In this document: one piece after another, positions 1 through 5,858 of the stretch
Position numbering within the stretch: position 1 is the stretch's first letter
Layout: each line of letters begins with the position of its first letter
Assembly (NCBI GenBank): GCA_964405375.1
Contig: CAYONQ010000063.1
Location: forward strand, 1-17,224
From: CAYONQ01 sp964405375
GTDB lineage: Bacteria; Planctomycetota; Phycisphaerae; Sedimentisphaerales; Anaerobacaceae
Direction: 5' to 3'
DNA length: 17,224 nucleotides
Made by a program: the position numbers and the translations under genes
Notes under the pieces: model-generated
The model's input: only the letters and a program-made list of their open reading frames with translations
The model's database searches: none
Told to the model about the DNA's origin: nothing

Positions 1-175
1 GGCTTCACAAGGAATTGCTGCGGAGAAGCTTATGAGAAAACCCCGAAGTTTGAGAGTTATTTTTCCTTGACATTATTCTCTTAATAACTCAAACCGACCG
101 ATTTGTAGCAAATGTTAAATGTAAGTCGATTTCTGACAATATGTTATGTTTCTCATAAAATATCATAAAACAGCC

Positions 176-193
176 ATCCGCCGGCAGGCGGAT
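176..193. repeat. GC-rich perfect hairpin
   Basis: ATCCGCC (176-182), loop GGCA and GGCGGAT (187-193) form a perfect 7-bp stem with a 4-base loop. It sits in AT-rich DNA just before a T-rich repeat. No T-run follows, so it does not look like an intrinsic terminator. It may be a REP-like intergenic palindrome. Confidence 0.5.
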
Positions 194-232
194 TCCGCAA
201 TTTTGCATTTTGCACTTTGATTTTTGCATTTT
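191..232. repeat. dispersed T-rich intergenic repeat, copy 1
   Basis: A GATTCCGCAATTTTGCA-type sequence is followed by further GCATTTT/GCACTTT words. A second copy occurs at 1554-1590, where GATTCCGCAATTTTGCA is identical. The shared core in two unrelated intergenic regions indicates a dispersed short repeat. Its function is unknown. Confidence 0.5.
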
Positions 233-370
233 CAAACTGGCCATCGGTCAGTTTGAGTTAATAAGATACATTGTGATTTAAGAAGAGGGTGAGAAGGCTT
301 CTTTTTTCCCGCTGAGCTTTCCCCCCAGAAAAAATGAGTTTGATTTCTACTCTGACCAGAGAAGAGAGTG

Positions 371-1084
371 ATGAAGAGGTTTCTAATTGCCATTTCGGTA
401 ACAGCTGTAACATTATTTAACAGTTCTGTAAATGCCTACGTAGATTTCAACGACGGGGGTCATCACATTATTAATTATACCATAAATGACTATGTTAATG
501 TAGACTTGTATACTCCCGGAGTAGGAACTCAAGTCGAACTTGTTAATGGAGGTTATATAGAATTTGATATATTGGCACACGAGGATTGCCAAATCTCTGT
601 TTCCGGAGGCCAGCTTGCCGGAAGTTTACGTGCATATGACAATACATACGCTGTTGTTTCCGAAGGCCAAGTCGGCAGTTACATAACGGCTTTTGATAAC
701 AGTAATGTGTTTTTTACCGGTGGTTCCTGCTCTACTCTCGCCGCTTACAACGAGGGTTGCTTAACGGTCTCAGGAGGTGTTATAGATGATATTATTTATG
801 CAGGGCGTTCTTTTGCCATTTGGGATGCAAGTTTAATTACATTTGAAGGAACGAGCTTTGCTATAAATGGCCAGCCGGTTACGTATGGTGATTTTGCGAG
901 TGATTATGCTACCGCAGGTTCCGGTTACTTATATGGGACACTTACCGGAACCCTAACAAATGGTGATACATTGAATAATGTTTTTAATATCTACGATGAT
1001 TCTGACATAACTTTTGTACCCGAACCTTCCACGCTCTTACTGCTCGGCTTAGGTGCGGTGATGTTGAGAAGAAAACGCAATTAG
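371..1084 (+). CDS. PEP-CTERM sorting-domain protein with beta-repeat body
   Basis: This is a probable exported, surface-sorted protein of 237 residues. A signal peptide (KR then a hydrophobic run, cleavage likely after VNA near residue 22) leads into an acidic, Gly/Ser/Tyr-rich body. The body contains about four 18-21-residue units of the type V-SGG-x5-AYDNS, as expected of a beta-solenoid. The C-terminus is a classic PEP-CTERM tripartite signal: PEP, a hydrophobic helix (STLLLLGLGAVML), then the basic tail RRKRN. In known systems this tail is processed by an exosortase, and none is encoded here. ATG at 371 follows the purine-rich stretch AGAGAAGAGAG; a GTG one codon upstream (368) is an alternative start. 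The gene stands alone between non-coding regions. The sorting class is certain, but the molecular role is not known. Confidence 0.9.
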   Translation: MKRFLIAISVTAVTLFNSSVNAYVDFNDGGHHIINYTINDYVNVDLYTPGVGTQVELVNGGYIEFDILAHEDCQISVSGGQLAGSLRAYDNTYAVVSEGQVGSYITAFDNSNVFFTGGSCSTLAAYNEGCLTVSGGVIDDIIYAGRSFAIWDASLITFEGTSFAINGQPVTYGDFASDYATAGSGYLYGTLTGTLTNGDTLNNVFNIYDDSDITFVPEPSTLLLLGLGAVMLRRKRN

Positions 1085-1200
1085 GCCAGCCCGCATATTC
1101 TCACAAATTCTGGGGACACCATATCTTTTTTTCTCTTAATATCTCACTCTCACGCCGCAACACGAAATTTAAGTCAAACGAAAGTTCAAAACAGACCCTG

Positions 1201-1218
1201 TACCCGCGAAGGTGGGTA
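1201..1218. repeat. small hairpin between convergent genes
   Basis: TACCC (1201-1205) pairs with GGGTA (1214-1218) around an 8-base loop. It lies between the convergent PEP-CTERM and XRE genes, so it could help end transcription from either side, but no U-tract follows. The rest of 1085-1268 holds no gene. Confidence 0.3.
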
Positions 1219-1238
1219 TAATAAATCGAAAACTCCCC

Positions 1239-1272
1239 CGATACGCTATACGAAATACGCAACACGCATCAC
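1239..1272. repeat. degenerate ATACGC-type short-word repeat
   Basis: The words ATACGC, TATACG, AAATACGC, AACACGC and ATCACAC follow one another directly. This is a degenerate simple repeat running into the 3' end of the XRE gene. It belongs with the other low-complexity intergenic stretches in this window. Confidence 0.45.
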
Positions 1273-1490
1273 ACACCTACATCCTCATATTGAAACACGT
1301 CTTCTATTCGCATATCGAAGACCCTCGCTATTCTAAACGCCAGGGTAAGTGACGGCGAGTAATTGCCTGCCTCGATTGCAATGATTGTCTGACGGGTAAC
1401 GCCTACTTTATCTGCTAACTGCTGCTGCGTCATCTGGCCATTCTCAAACCGCAACCTGCGGACATTATTTTTAATGTTGTTACTTGCCAT
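1269..1490 (-). CDS. XRE-family HTH transcriptional regulator
   Basis: This is a compact DNA-binding protein of 73 residues consisting of little more than one Cro/C1-type helix-turn-helix. The sequence MTQQQLADKVGVTRQTI followed by EAGNYSPSL-x-LAF-IA-VF is the textbook HTH_3 pattern. The C-terminal ED-VFQYED end is typical of the stand-alone small regulators of this class. ATG at 1490 was chosen; a GTG two codons upstream (1496) is possible, and neither has a clear Shine-Dalgarno sequence. It is second in a minus-strand pair, 102 bp downstream of a four-helix membrane protein gene. The same pairing (small XRE regulator with a DUF2178-like membrane protein) is common in bacteria and archaea. 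It probably autoregulates the pair through the palindrome at 2121-2140, which is inference. Confidence 0.9.
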   Translation of the reverse strand: MASNNIKNNVRRLRFENGQMTQQQLADKVGVTRQTIIAIEAGNYSPSLTLAFRIARVFDMRIEDVFQYEDVGV

Positions 1491-1511
1491 TATCACTTGG
1501 CTATATTTAAT

Positions 1512-1531
1512 CCCCCGAATTTATTCGAGGG
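1512..1531. promoter_or_regulatory. inverted repeat just upstream of the XRE gene
   Basis: CCCCCGAAT (1512-1520) and ATTCGAGGG (1523-1531) form a near-perfect inverted repeat with one C/A mismatch. It lies 22-41 bases before the chosen XRE start codon. It could be an intercistronic mRNA hairpin that adjusts regulator expression, or a second operator. There is no T-run for termination. Confidence 0.4.
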
Positions 1532-1553
1532 TTCATAAACTTCTTCGCAAAGC

Positions 1554-1590
1554 GATTCCGCAATTTTGCACTTTGCATTTTAATTTTTAA
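1554..1590. repeat. dispersed T-rich intergenic repeat, copy 2
   Basis: This is the second copy of the GATTCCGCAATTTTGCA-type repeat seen at 191-232, here followed by CTTTGCATTTTAATTTTTAA. It lies between the two genes of the minus-strand operon. Confidence 0.5.
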
Positions 1591-1592
1591 GC

Positions 1593-2027
1593 TCACTTCT
1601 CTTTCCCTCCCCAGCCGTACTCCTCAAGAATTACTATTGATTGCACCAGTGTAGTAATAATTAACCCTCCTATTACCATAGCCGGTAGTATCTTTACTGA
1701 AATAACACCTTTCGGCCCGAGAACAAAAAATGGAATCATAGCCGCGACAACAAAAAGTACCCAGAATGTAATATATGCAGCCAGCAAGGCCCTCTTTTGA
1801 ATTACAAGGTCACGTTCATCAAAGCCGACTTTGCCTTTTTCCTTTCTGAATATTAGGGGCGACAATCCTATAAGCCCGCAAAAACCCATTAAGCCGGAAC
1901 CGCCAAGTGCTCTATGCATCGGCAAACCAACCACAAAGTACAGCAAGCCCACCGCTGTTACACTAAGGATTAGAGCTATCAATATCACAATCAAACTAAA
2001 CCATGCTATTTTCTGTTGTCTGTTCAT
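1593..2027 (-). CDS. four-helix membrane protein, DUF2178-like
   Basis: This 144-residue integral membrane protein has two N-terminal helices (about 8-30 and 40-60), a basic cytoplasmic loop, and two C-terminal helices (about 83-106 and 113-134). The loop contains FDERD-x-V-I-x-KRA, resembling the DER...I...KA signature of DUF2178-type proteins, and the tail is short and charged. Function is unknown for the family; such proteins are repeatedly encoded beside a small XRE regulator, as here. The start ATG is preceded by the purine-rich sequence GGGGAAGGGGAAG, a plausible ribosome binding site. The mRNA leader is a GA-rich low-complexity stretch (2054-2099), and a promoter with an embedded palindrome lies at 2120-2148. 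The family assignment rests on topology, motif and context only. Confidence 0.8.
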   Translation of the reverse strand: MNRQQKIAWFSLIVILIALILSVTAVGLLYFVVGLPMHRALGGSGLMGFCGLIGLSPLIFRKEKGKVGFDERDLVIQKRALLAAYITFWVLFVVAAMIPFFVLGPKGVISVKILPAMVIGGLIITTLVQSIVILEEYGWGGKEK

Positions 2028-2053
2028 AACACTTCCCCTTCCCCAACAGCCGC

Positions 2054-2099
2054 TACCTTCTATCTTCTACTTTCCACTCTCTACTCTCTATTTTCTATC
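2054..2099. repeat. degenerate TCTA/CTCTA low-complexity tract
   Basis: The plus strand reads as repeated pyrimidine words (TTCTATC, TTCTAC, CTCTCTA, CTCTCTA, TTTTCTATC). On the minus-strand transcript it becomes a GA-rich leader directly before the DUF2178-like gene. It may be an unstructured translation-enhancing leader or just a degenerate microsatellite. Confidence 0.5.
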
Positions 2100-2119
2100 G
2101 TTTGCTCTCTATGTTTTCA

Positions 2120-2148
2120 AATGTAAAGGACACTTTACATTTTGTCAA
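2120..2148 (-). promoter_or_regulatory. sigma70-type promoter of the DUF2178-XRE operon
   Basis: On the minus strand a consensus -35 box TTGACA (2148 to 2143), a 17-bp spacer, and the -10-like TACATT (2125 to 2120) point at the start codon at 2027. The predicted start site near 2112 gives a leader of about 85 bases. The spacing and the perfect -35 support it. The -10 has only a fair match. Confidence 0.55.
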
Positions 2149-2159
2149 GTAAATTTTAC
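2121..2159. promoter_or_regulatory. operator-like palindromes overlapping the promoter
   Basis: ATGTAAAGGACACTTTACAT (2121-2140) is a perfect 8-bp-arm palindrome with a 4-base centre. It covers the spacer and -10 of the minus-strand promoter. A second, shorter palindrome, GTAAA-T-TTTAC (2149-2159), lies directly upstream of the -35 box and shares the GTAAA half-site. Occlusion of the promoter by the operon's own XRE regulator is the simplest reading. Binding itself is inferred. Confidence 0.55.
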
Positions 2160-2252
2160 ATATTTTTGTAGGTTTTTTAAACGTGCGAGGTGGGGTTGAA
2201 CAGACTGGCCATTTATGCAAAGACGTGTCAAAAACGTCCTCAAAAGTCGCAA

Positions 2253-2340
2253 TTTTTCGCAAAATTTCGCATTTTTTCCCCCGATTTTCACCAATTTTTG
2301 CATTTTTCTGCAGTTTTTCTCACTTTTTCACCATTTTTTT
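2253..2340. other. phased T-tracts, predicted curved DNA
   Basis: About nine A/T-tracts of 4-7 bases recur with centres near 2255, 2264, 2274, 2286, 2297, 2305, 2316, 2326 and 2337. The mean step is about 10.25 bp, close to one helical turn. T-tracts in phase are the classic signature of intrinsic curvature. The stretch lies between the divergent promoters, about 85 bp upstream of the TetR -35 box. Reading frames through it give only low-complexity Phe/Ser peptide and are not credible genes. Confidence 0.6.
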
Positions 2341-2372
2341 CCTGCCTATCTTACCCAAGCCACCCAAACAGA

Positions 2373-2391
2373 CCTGCCCAATCTCGGCAGG
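2373..2391. repeat. GC-rich hairpin in the divergent region
   Basis: CCTGCC (2373-2378) pairs with GGCAGG (2386-2391) around a 7-base loop, about 30 bp before the TetR -35 box. There is no T-run on the plus strand. The role is unknown. Confidence 0.35.
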
Positions 2392-2423
2392 CCGGGAATA
2401 GTAAAATAGTTTCAAAAAAGGAC

Positions 2424-2451
2424 TTGACTTTTCAAACAAACGTTTTATACT
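2424..2451 (+). promoter_or_regulatory. promoter of the tetR-RND efflux operon
   Basis: TTGACT (2424-2429), a 16-bp spacer and TATACT (2446-2451) form a strong sigma70-type promoter. A Shine-Dalgarno sequence AAGGAG (2472-2477) and an ATG at 2487 follow, giving a leader of only about 30 bases. This fixes the regulator's start at 2487 rather than further upstream. Confidence 0.7.
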
Positions 2452-2473
2452 TTAGTTTGAAACAACTGTTTAA
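2432..2473. promoter_or_regulatory. tandem TetR-type operator candidates
   Basis: Two related imperfect palindromes occur: TCAAACAAACGTTTTA (2432-2447) and TGAAACAACTGTTTAA (2458-2473). They match at 12 of 16 positions and share AAACAA-NN-GTTT. They start 26 bp apart. The first fills the -35/-10 spacer and the second covers the transcription start region. In addition, TTTCAAAC (2430-2437) and GTTTGAAA (2455-2462) are exact inverted copies around the -10. This layout suits autorepression by the TetR protein encoded immediately downstream. Confidence 0.6.
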
Positions 2474-2486
2474 GGAGTTTAGTATA

Positions 2487-3152
2487 ATGACTTCAAATAA
2501 CAATATCTCAACTGACAATACCAGCGGAAGTGTCCAGAATCGGCTTCTTGACGCTGCGGAAGCGTTTTTTTGTGAAAAGGGCTTTGAGGGCACAAGCATA
2601 CGCGACATCACCTCGCAGGCCAAATGCAACGTCGCCGCTGTGAACTATCATTTTGGCGGGAAGGAAAAACTGTATTTTGAGGTCTTTCGCCACCATCTGA
2701 CCGCATTGCGCGACACCCGCATCGCCGGCATCAATAAGGTAATGTCGCAAGGCAAAGATGAGGTTACATTAGAGCAGTTGCTTCGTGCATTCGCAATGGC
2801 CTTTGTCGAGCCGCTACTCGACGAAAGTCACGGCCGACGGCTTATGAAGCTGATGATTCGTGAAATGCTCGACCCCCATCTGCCGAAAAAAATGTTCGCA
2901 GATGAAGTGGCCATACCGACTTTAACGGCATTTGGAGAAGCTATGGCAAGGGTTTGTCCGGGGCTGGGACAAAAGCAAACTGTGATGTCTATGATTTCGG
3001 TCATCGGGCAGTTATTGCAGGTTGTTCACCTTAGCAAAATGTTTGGCGATGAGGAAGGTGTCGGATTGCCGGTGCCGGGCCTTGTTGAGATGGTGGACCA
3101 TATTGTTGATTTTTCCGCTGCGGGAATCCGGGCGGCTGTTGAAAGCAAATAA
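2487..3152 (+). CDS. TetR-family repressor, CecR/YbiH-like (DUF1956 type)
   Basis: This 221-residue regulator is probably the ligand-responsive repressor of the downstream efflux genes. The N-terminal TetR HTH spans residues about 16-63: LLDAAEAFF-EKGFEGTSIRDI, then NVAAVNYHFGGKEKLYFEVF, a near-perfect match to the TetR_N pattern. The C-terminal ligand/dimer domain, with REMLDPH and a helical RR-LMKLM region, resembles the DUF1956 domain of E. coli CecR (YbiH), which also controls efflux genes. ATG at 2487 is fixed by AAGGAG and the promoter just upstream; the open frame extending back to 2190 crosses the promoter and low-complexity DNA and is rejected. The next gene begins 97 bp downstream on the same strand. 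The inducer cannot be read from sequence. Confidence 0.9.
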   Translation: MTSNNNISTDNTSGSVQNRLLDAAEAFFCEKGFEGTSIRDITSQAKCNVAAVNYHFGGKEKLYFEVFRHHLTALRDTRIAGINKVMSQGKDEVTLEQLLRAFAMAFVEPLLDESHGRRLMKLMIREMLDPHLPKKMFADEVAIPTLTAFGEAMARVCPGLGQKQTVMSMISVIGQLLQVVHLSKMFGDEEGVGLPVPGLVEMVDHIVDFSAAGIRAAVESK

Positions 3153-3249
3153 AATGAACAAATCATAAAATAAGTAAGGTAATATTATAAGCGGCATTGA
3201 ATGGTTTGTTGAAAAGGGCTACTGGTAACGTGTTTAGTGAGCGAAAGTT

Positions 3250-4722
3250 ATGATTCTTACGAGCCGTAAGATTGTTCCGTATATCTCTGGTGTGCTGATA
3301 ATTTTGCAATTGGCCGGATGTGTCAGCAGCGAGCGGTTTTACGAAGAGGCCGCTTTGTCCAGAGATGTTGCGTACCGCCAGTGGATAAGCCGCAAACAAT
3401 ACCAGCAGCAATCACAGATACGGATTAGCGGCGAGCTAAGTATAGAAGACTGCTTGAAGCTGACAGTCGTCAACAATAAAACGTTACAGCGTGTCTTCGA
3501 GGAAAAGCAGATTGCCCGCGGAGAGCAGTTGAAATCGTACTCGGCGATTTTGCCCTCCGTTGGGCTTTCAGGCAGCTATACGCGACTGGATGAGGTTGCA
3601 TCCTTTGATGTCGGCGGAGGGACGGTCTCTTTTGGCGACCTCGATAACTACTCGGCAGGGCTTAGTGTTACCCAGCCGATTTTTGCCGGCGGCTCAATAC
3701 CAGCCAGGATAAACGCCGGCACGTTGACCTCGTTACTTGCCGACCAGACGGTTCGAGCAGCGGTTCAGGATGTGATTTATACGGCCAGATACGGCTATTA
3801 TGATGTCCTGCTTAATCAGCATTTATGTCAGATAAGCGCCGATGCCGTCAGGTCAGCTCAGGCCCACCTCGATAGTGTCCGGCAGAGACGCACCGGCGGT
3901 GTCGCCTCCGATTTTGATGTTCTCCGAGCAGAGGTGGAGCTGTCGAACTTTCAGGCGGAATTGATACAGAATAAAAATGCCATCAATATCGCAAAGGCAA
4001 AGCTGCTCAAGGCAATGGGTATCTCGCAGGATAGCGACTTCGTTCTTTCGGATGAATTGACCTACATCTCGTCGAAAGTGCCGATGGAACAGGCGGTTGA
4101 GGCGGCTTTCCGCAATCGGCCTGATTTGTTCGGGCGACAGCTCGATATAAAGCTGCAGCAGGAGTTGCTTGATATTGCACGCAGCAGATTCTGGCCGATT
4201 ATCGGCGGATTTTATGACAATATCTGGTCAAGACCCGACCCGCATAGAAGTATGGAGATTGAATGGGGACACGCCTGGCAGGCCGGCGTTACAGCGACGC
4301 TGCCCCTGTTTGACGGCCTGTCTCGCGAAGGCGAGGTCGTCCAGCAGAAAGCACGCCTTAAACAATCGCAGATAGATTTAATCGACGCCGAAGAGACCGC
4401 CTTGTTCGAATTGACCAAGGCACAATTAAGCATCGAGAACGCCGAGGAGTTTGTCGATTCGCAACGGCTGAACCTTACCAGGGCAGAGGAAGGAAGCCGT
4501 CTTGCCGACGTCGGTTACAAAGAAGGTATAAATACACAGGTTGAGGTAATCGATGCCGAATCTGCTTTGACCAAGGCGAAATCGCTTTATTACCAGGCGA
4601 TTTATTCACACATAATCGCTAAACTGGATTTGCAGAAGGCAATGGGAACATTGGCAACCGCAGCCGGCACAGAGTCAGCGGAACAAAGAATTTCGAATTA
4701 TGAAAAGCAGAGGCAGAGATAA
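3250..4722 (+). CDS. TolC-family outer-membrane efflux lipoprotein
   Basis: This 490-residue outer-membrane channel subunit would form the exit duct of the RND pump. It has a lipoprotein signal peptide with lipobox LAGC, cysteine at residue 24, as in the OprM/NodT branch. Two OEP repeats follow. The first starts near residue 60 (LSIEDCLKLTVVNNKTLQ) and runs through PIFAGGSIPARI. The second starts near 345 (PLFDGLSREGEV) and ends in the typical coiled-coil region with GYKEGINTQVEVIDAESAL and AKLDLQKAMG. The ribosome-binding signal is weak (GAGCGAAAG). Its stop overlaps the next start in TAATG, so translation is probably coupled to the membrane-fusion protein. Length is normal for the family. 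Confidence 0.93.
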   Translation: MILTSRKIVPYISGVLIILQLAGCVSSERFYEEAALSRDVAYRQWISRKQYQQQSQIRISGELSIEDCLKLTVVNNKTLQRVFEEKQIARGEQLKSYSAILPSVGLSGSYTRLDEVASFDVGGGTVSFGDLDNYSAGLSVTQPIFAGGSIPARINAGTLTSLLADQTVRAAVQDVIYTARYGYYDVLLNQHLCQISADAVRSAQAHLDSVRQRRTGGVASDFDVLRAEVELSNFQAELIQNKNAINIAKAKLLKAMGISQDSDFVLSDELTYISSKVPMEQAVEAAFRNRPDLFGRQLDIKLQQELLDIARSRFWPIIGGFYDNIWSRPDPHRSMEIEWGHAWQAGVTATLPLFDGLSREGEVVQQKARLKQSQIDLIDAEETALFELTKAQLSIENAEEFVDSQRLNLTRAEEGSRLADVGYKEGINTQVEVIDAESALTKAKSLYYQAIYSHIIAKLDLQKAMGTLATAAGTESAEQRISNYEKQRQR

Positions 4723-5858
4723 TGAGGGCAAATAAAAAGGTTGTATATTGGGCGGTAGTGTTTGTGCTGGTGTTTGTTACCTTCTGGTTCGGCTATGTTC
4801 ACCAGCCGGCACAGAAACCGCAGGAGCAAAGCGCTGTCCCTGTTGAGGTGGAAACCGTCGGTGTCAGCTCGATAGAGGAAACGATGGAGCTGACCGGCTG
4901 GATAAAGGCGGAAAAGACGGTAGATGTGAAATCTAAGATACCGGGCAGGGTCGAGTCTTTGCAGACTGTTTTGGATGACGGTGGCTTGATTGCCGTTGAA
5001 GAGGGGCTGGCGGTCAGAAAAGCCCAGCAGATTGCACTTATTGACAGGGATATTTACCTGGCGCAGCTCGCTGCTGCAACAGCTAACGTTAAGGCCGCAG
5101 AGGTCGAATTGGCCGACGCCGAGCGGGAAAAGAAACGCATCATCGCCTTATACGAAGGCGGCTCAGCCACAGAGCAAAGCAAAGACAAGGCCGTAACCGC
5201 TGCCGAATTGGCAAAGGCGAGATTGAATTCGGCCAAGGCGGCGCTTGAGCTTGCTGAAATAAACTTGAGAGAATCAAAACTCATCTCTCCGATTGACGGA
5301 ATAGTTACAGCAAGACATATCGACGAAGGTAATCTGATAAAGGCGGGGGACACGATTGTTACAGTGGCCTCTATGAAGACGGTAAAGCTAATCGTCGCCG
5401 CTGCTGAAAGATACGCAGGCAAAATCGCGGTCGGCACGCCTGTAAGAATCGAAGTTGACGCATTTGCCGGAAGGATATTCGAGGCAAAAGTATATTCAAT
5501 CTATCCTGTTCTTGATGAACAGACCCACACGGTGCAGGTCGAGATACGCATCAGCAATGATGAGCTGCTTTTAAAACCCGGTATGTTCGCAAGCGTAACC
5601 CTGGTTACCCGGCGTAAAGACGATGTGGTGGTTATTCCTCGTGATGTTGTTCTTGGCGGCAAGATTGATAGACCCTATGTATATGTAGTGGAAGACGGTA
5701 TCGCACACAAGCGTTTTGTGGATGTTGGCATAACCCAGGCCGCAAGATATGAAATAACCGACGGCTTAAAAGCGGGCGAGACGCTTGTAGTCAACGGAAT
5801 GAATTATCTTACCGACACGACAGCCGTAGAGGTTGTGCGGATGGAGGATATAAAGTGA
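4722..5858 (+). CDS. RND periplasmic adaptor (membrane-fusion protein, HlyD/AcrA type)
   Basis: This 378-residue adaptor links the inner-membrane RND transporter to the TolC channel. A single N-terminal membrane anchor (about residues 7-26) is followed by the first lipoyl half (DVKSKIPGRVESL, around 68-80). A long helical hairpin rich in Ala/Glu/Lys comes next (about 107-182), then the second lipoyl half (LISPIDGIVTARHIDEGNLIKAGD, about 187-210), a beta-barrel domain, and the membrane-proximal domain ending in LKAGETLVVNGMNYL. The first lipoyl half has extra residues compared with the usual short EGD turn (VLDDGGLIAVEEGLAV). It overlaps the upstream stop by 1 base and the downstream GTG by 4 bases. 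Function by family is secure; substrate is unknown. Confidence 0.94.
   Translation: MRANKKVVYWAVVFVLVFVTFWFGYVHQPAQKPQEQSAVPVEVETVGVSSIEETMELTGWIKAEKTVDVKSKIPGRVESLQTVLDDGGLIAVEEGLAVRKAQQIALIDRDIYLAQLAAATANVKAAEVELADAEREKKRIIALYEGGSATEQSKDKAVTAAELAKARLNSAKAALELAEINLRESKLISPIDGIVTARHIDEGNLIKAGDTIVTVASMKTVKLIVAAAERYAGKIAVGTPVRIEVDAFAGRIFEAKVYSIYPVLDEQTHTVQVEIRISNDELLLKPGMFASVTLVTRRKDDVVVIPRDVVLGGKIDRPYVYVVEDGIAHKRFVDVGITQAARYEITDGLKAGETLVVNGMNYLTDTTAVEVVRMEDIK

Larger units (their letters stand above)
81..264. repeat. possible MITE-like insertion with inverted ends and 7-bp direct repeats
   Basis: CTCAAACCGACCGAT (88-102) is matched in inverted orientation by ATCGGTCAGTTTGAG (243-257) with one mismatch over 15 bp. 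The pair is flanked on both sides by the direct repeat TTAATAA (81-87 and 258-264). A 170-bp non-coding core with terminal inverted repeats and a 7-bp duplication fits a miniature transposable element. Against this, another GTTTGAG copy at 48-54 can also pair with 88-94, so the motif may simply recur in this leader. No transposase is present in the window. Confidence 0.35.

Noticed and set aside
1..70. Open frame from the window edge ending in KLMRKPRSLRVIFP and TGA at 68-70
   Set aside because: It could be the 3' end of an upstream gene, but 22 codons without a recognisable motif cannot be distinguished from chance. Frame 1 is also open to 84.
191..235. CRISPR-like array from GCATTTTGCATTTT words
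   Set aside because: Units are only 7-8 bp with no spacers; this is a simple T-rich repeat.
280..306. AAGAAG/CTTCTT hairpin with T-run as terminator upstream of the PEP-CTERM gene
   Set aside because: The stem has six mostly A-T pairs with a 12-base loop, too weak to call, and no upstream gene is established.
545..575. TGGCAC...TTGC sigma54-like words inside the PEP-CTERM gene
   Set aside because: The spacing is 7 instead of 5 and the position is within coding sequence.
2190..2486. N-terminal extension of the TetR gene and overlapping small frames at 2183-2409
   Set aside because: They cross the promoter, operators and phased T-tracts, and encode low-complexity Phe/Ser/His peptide. The real start at 2487 has a good ribosome binding site.
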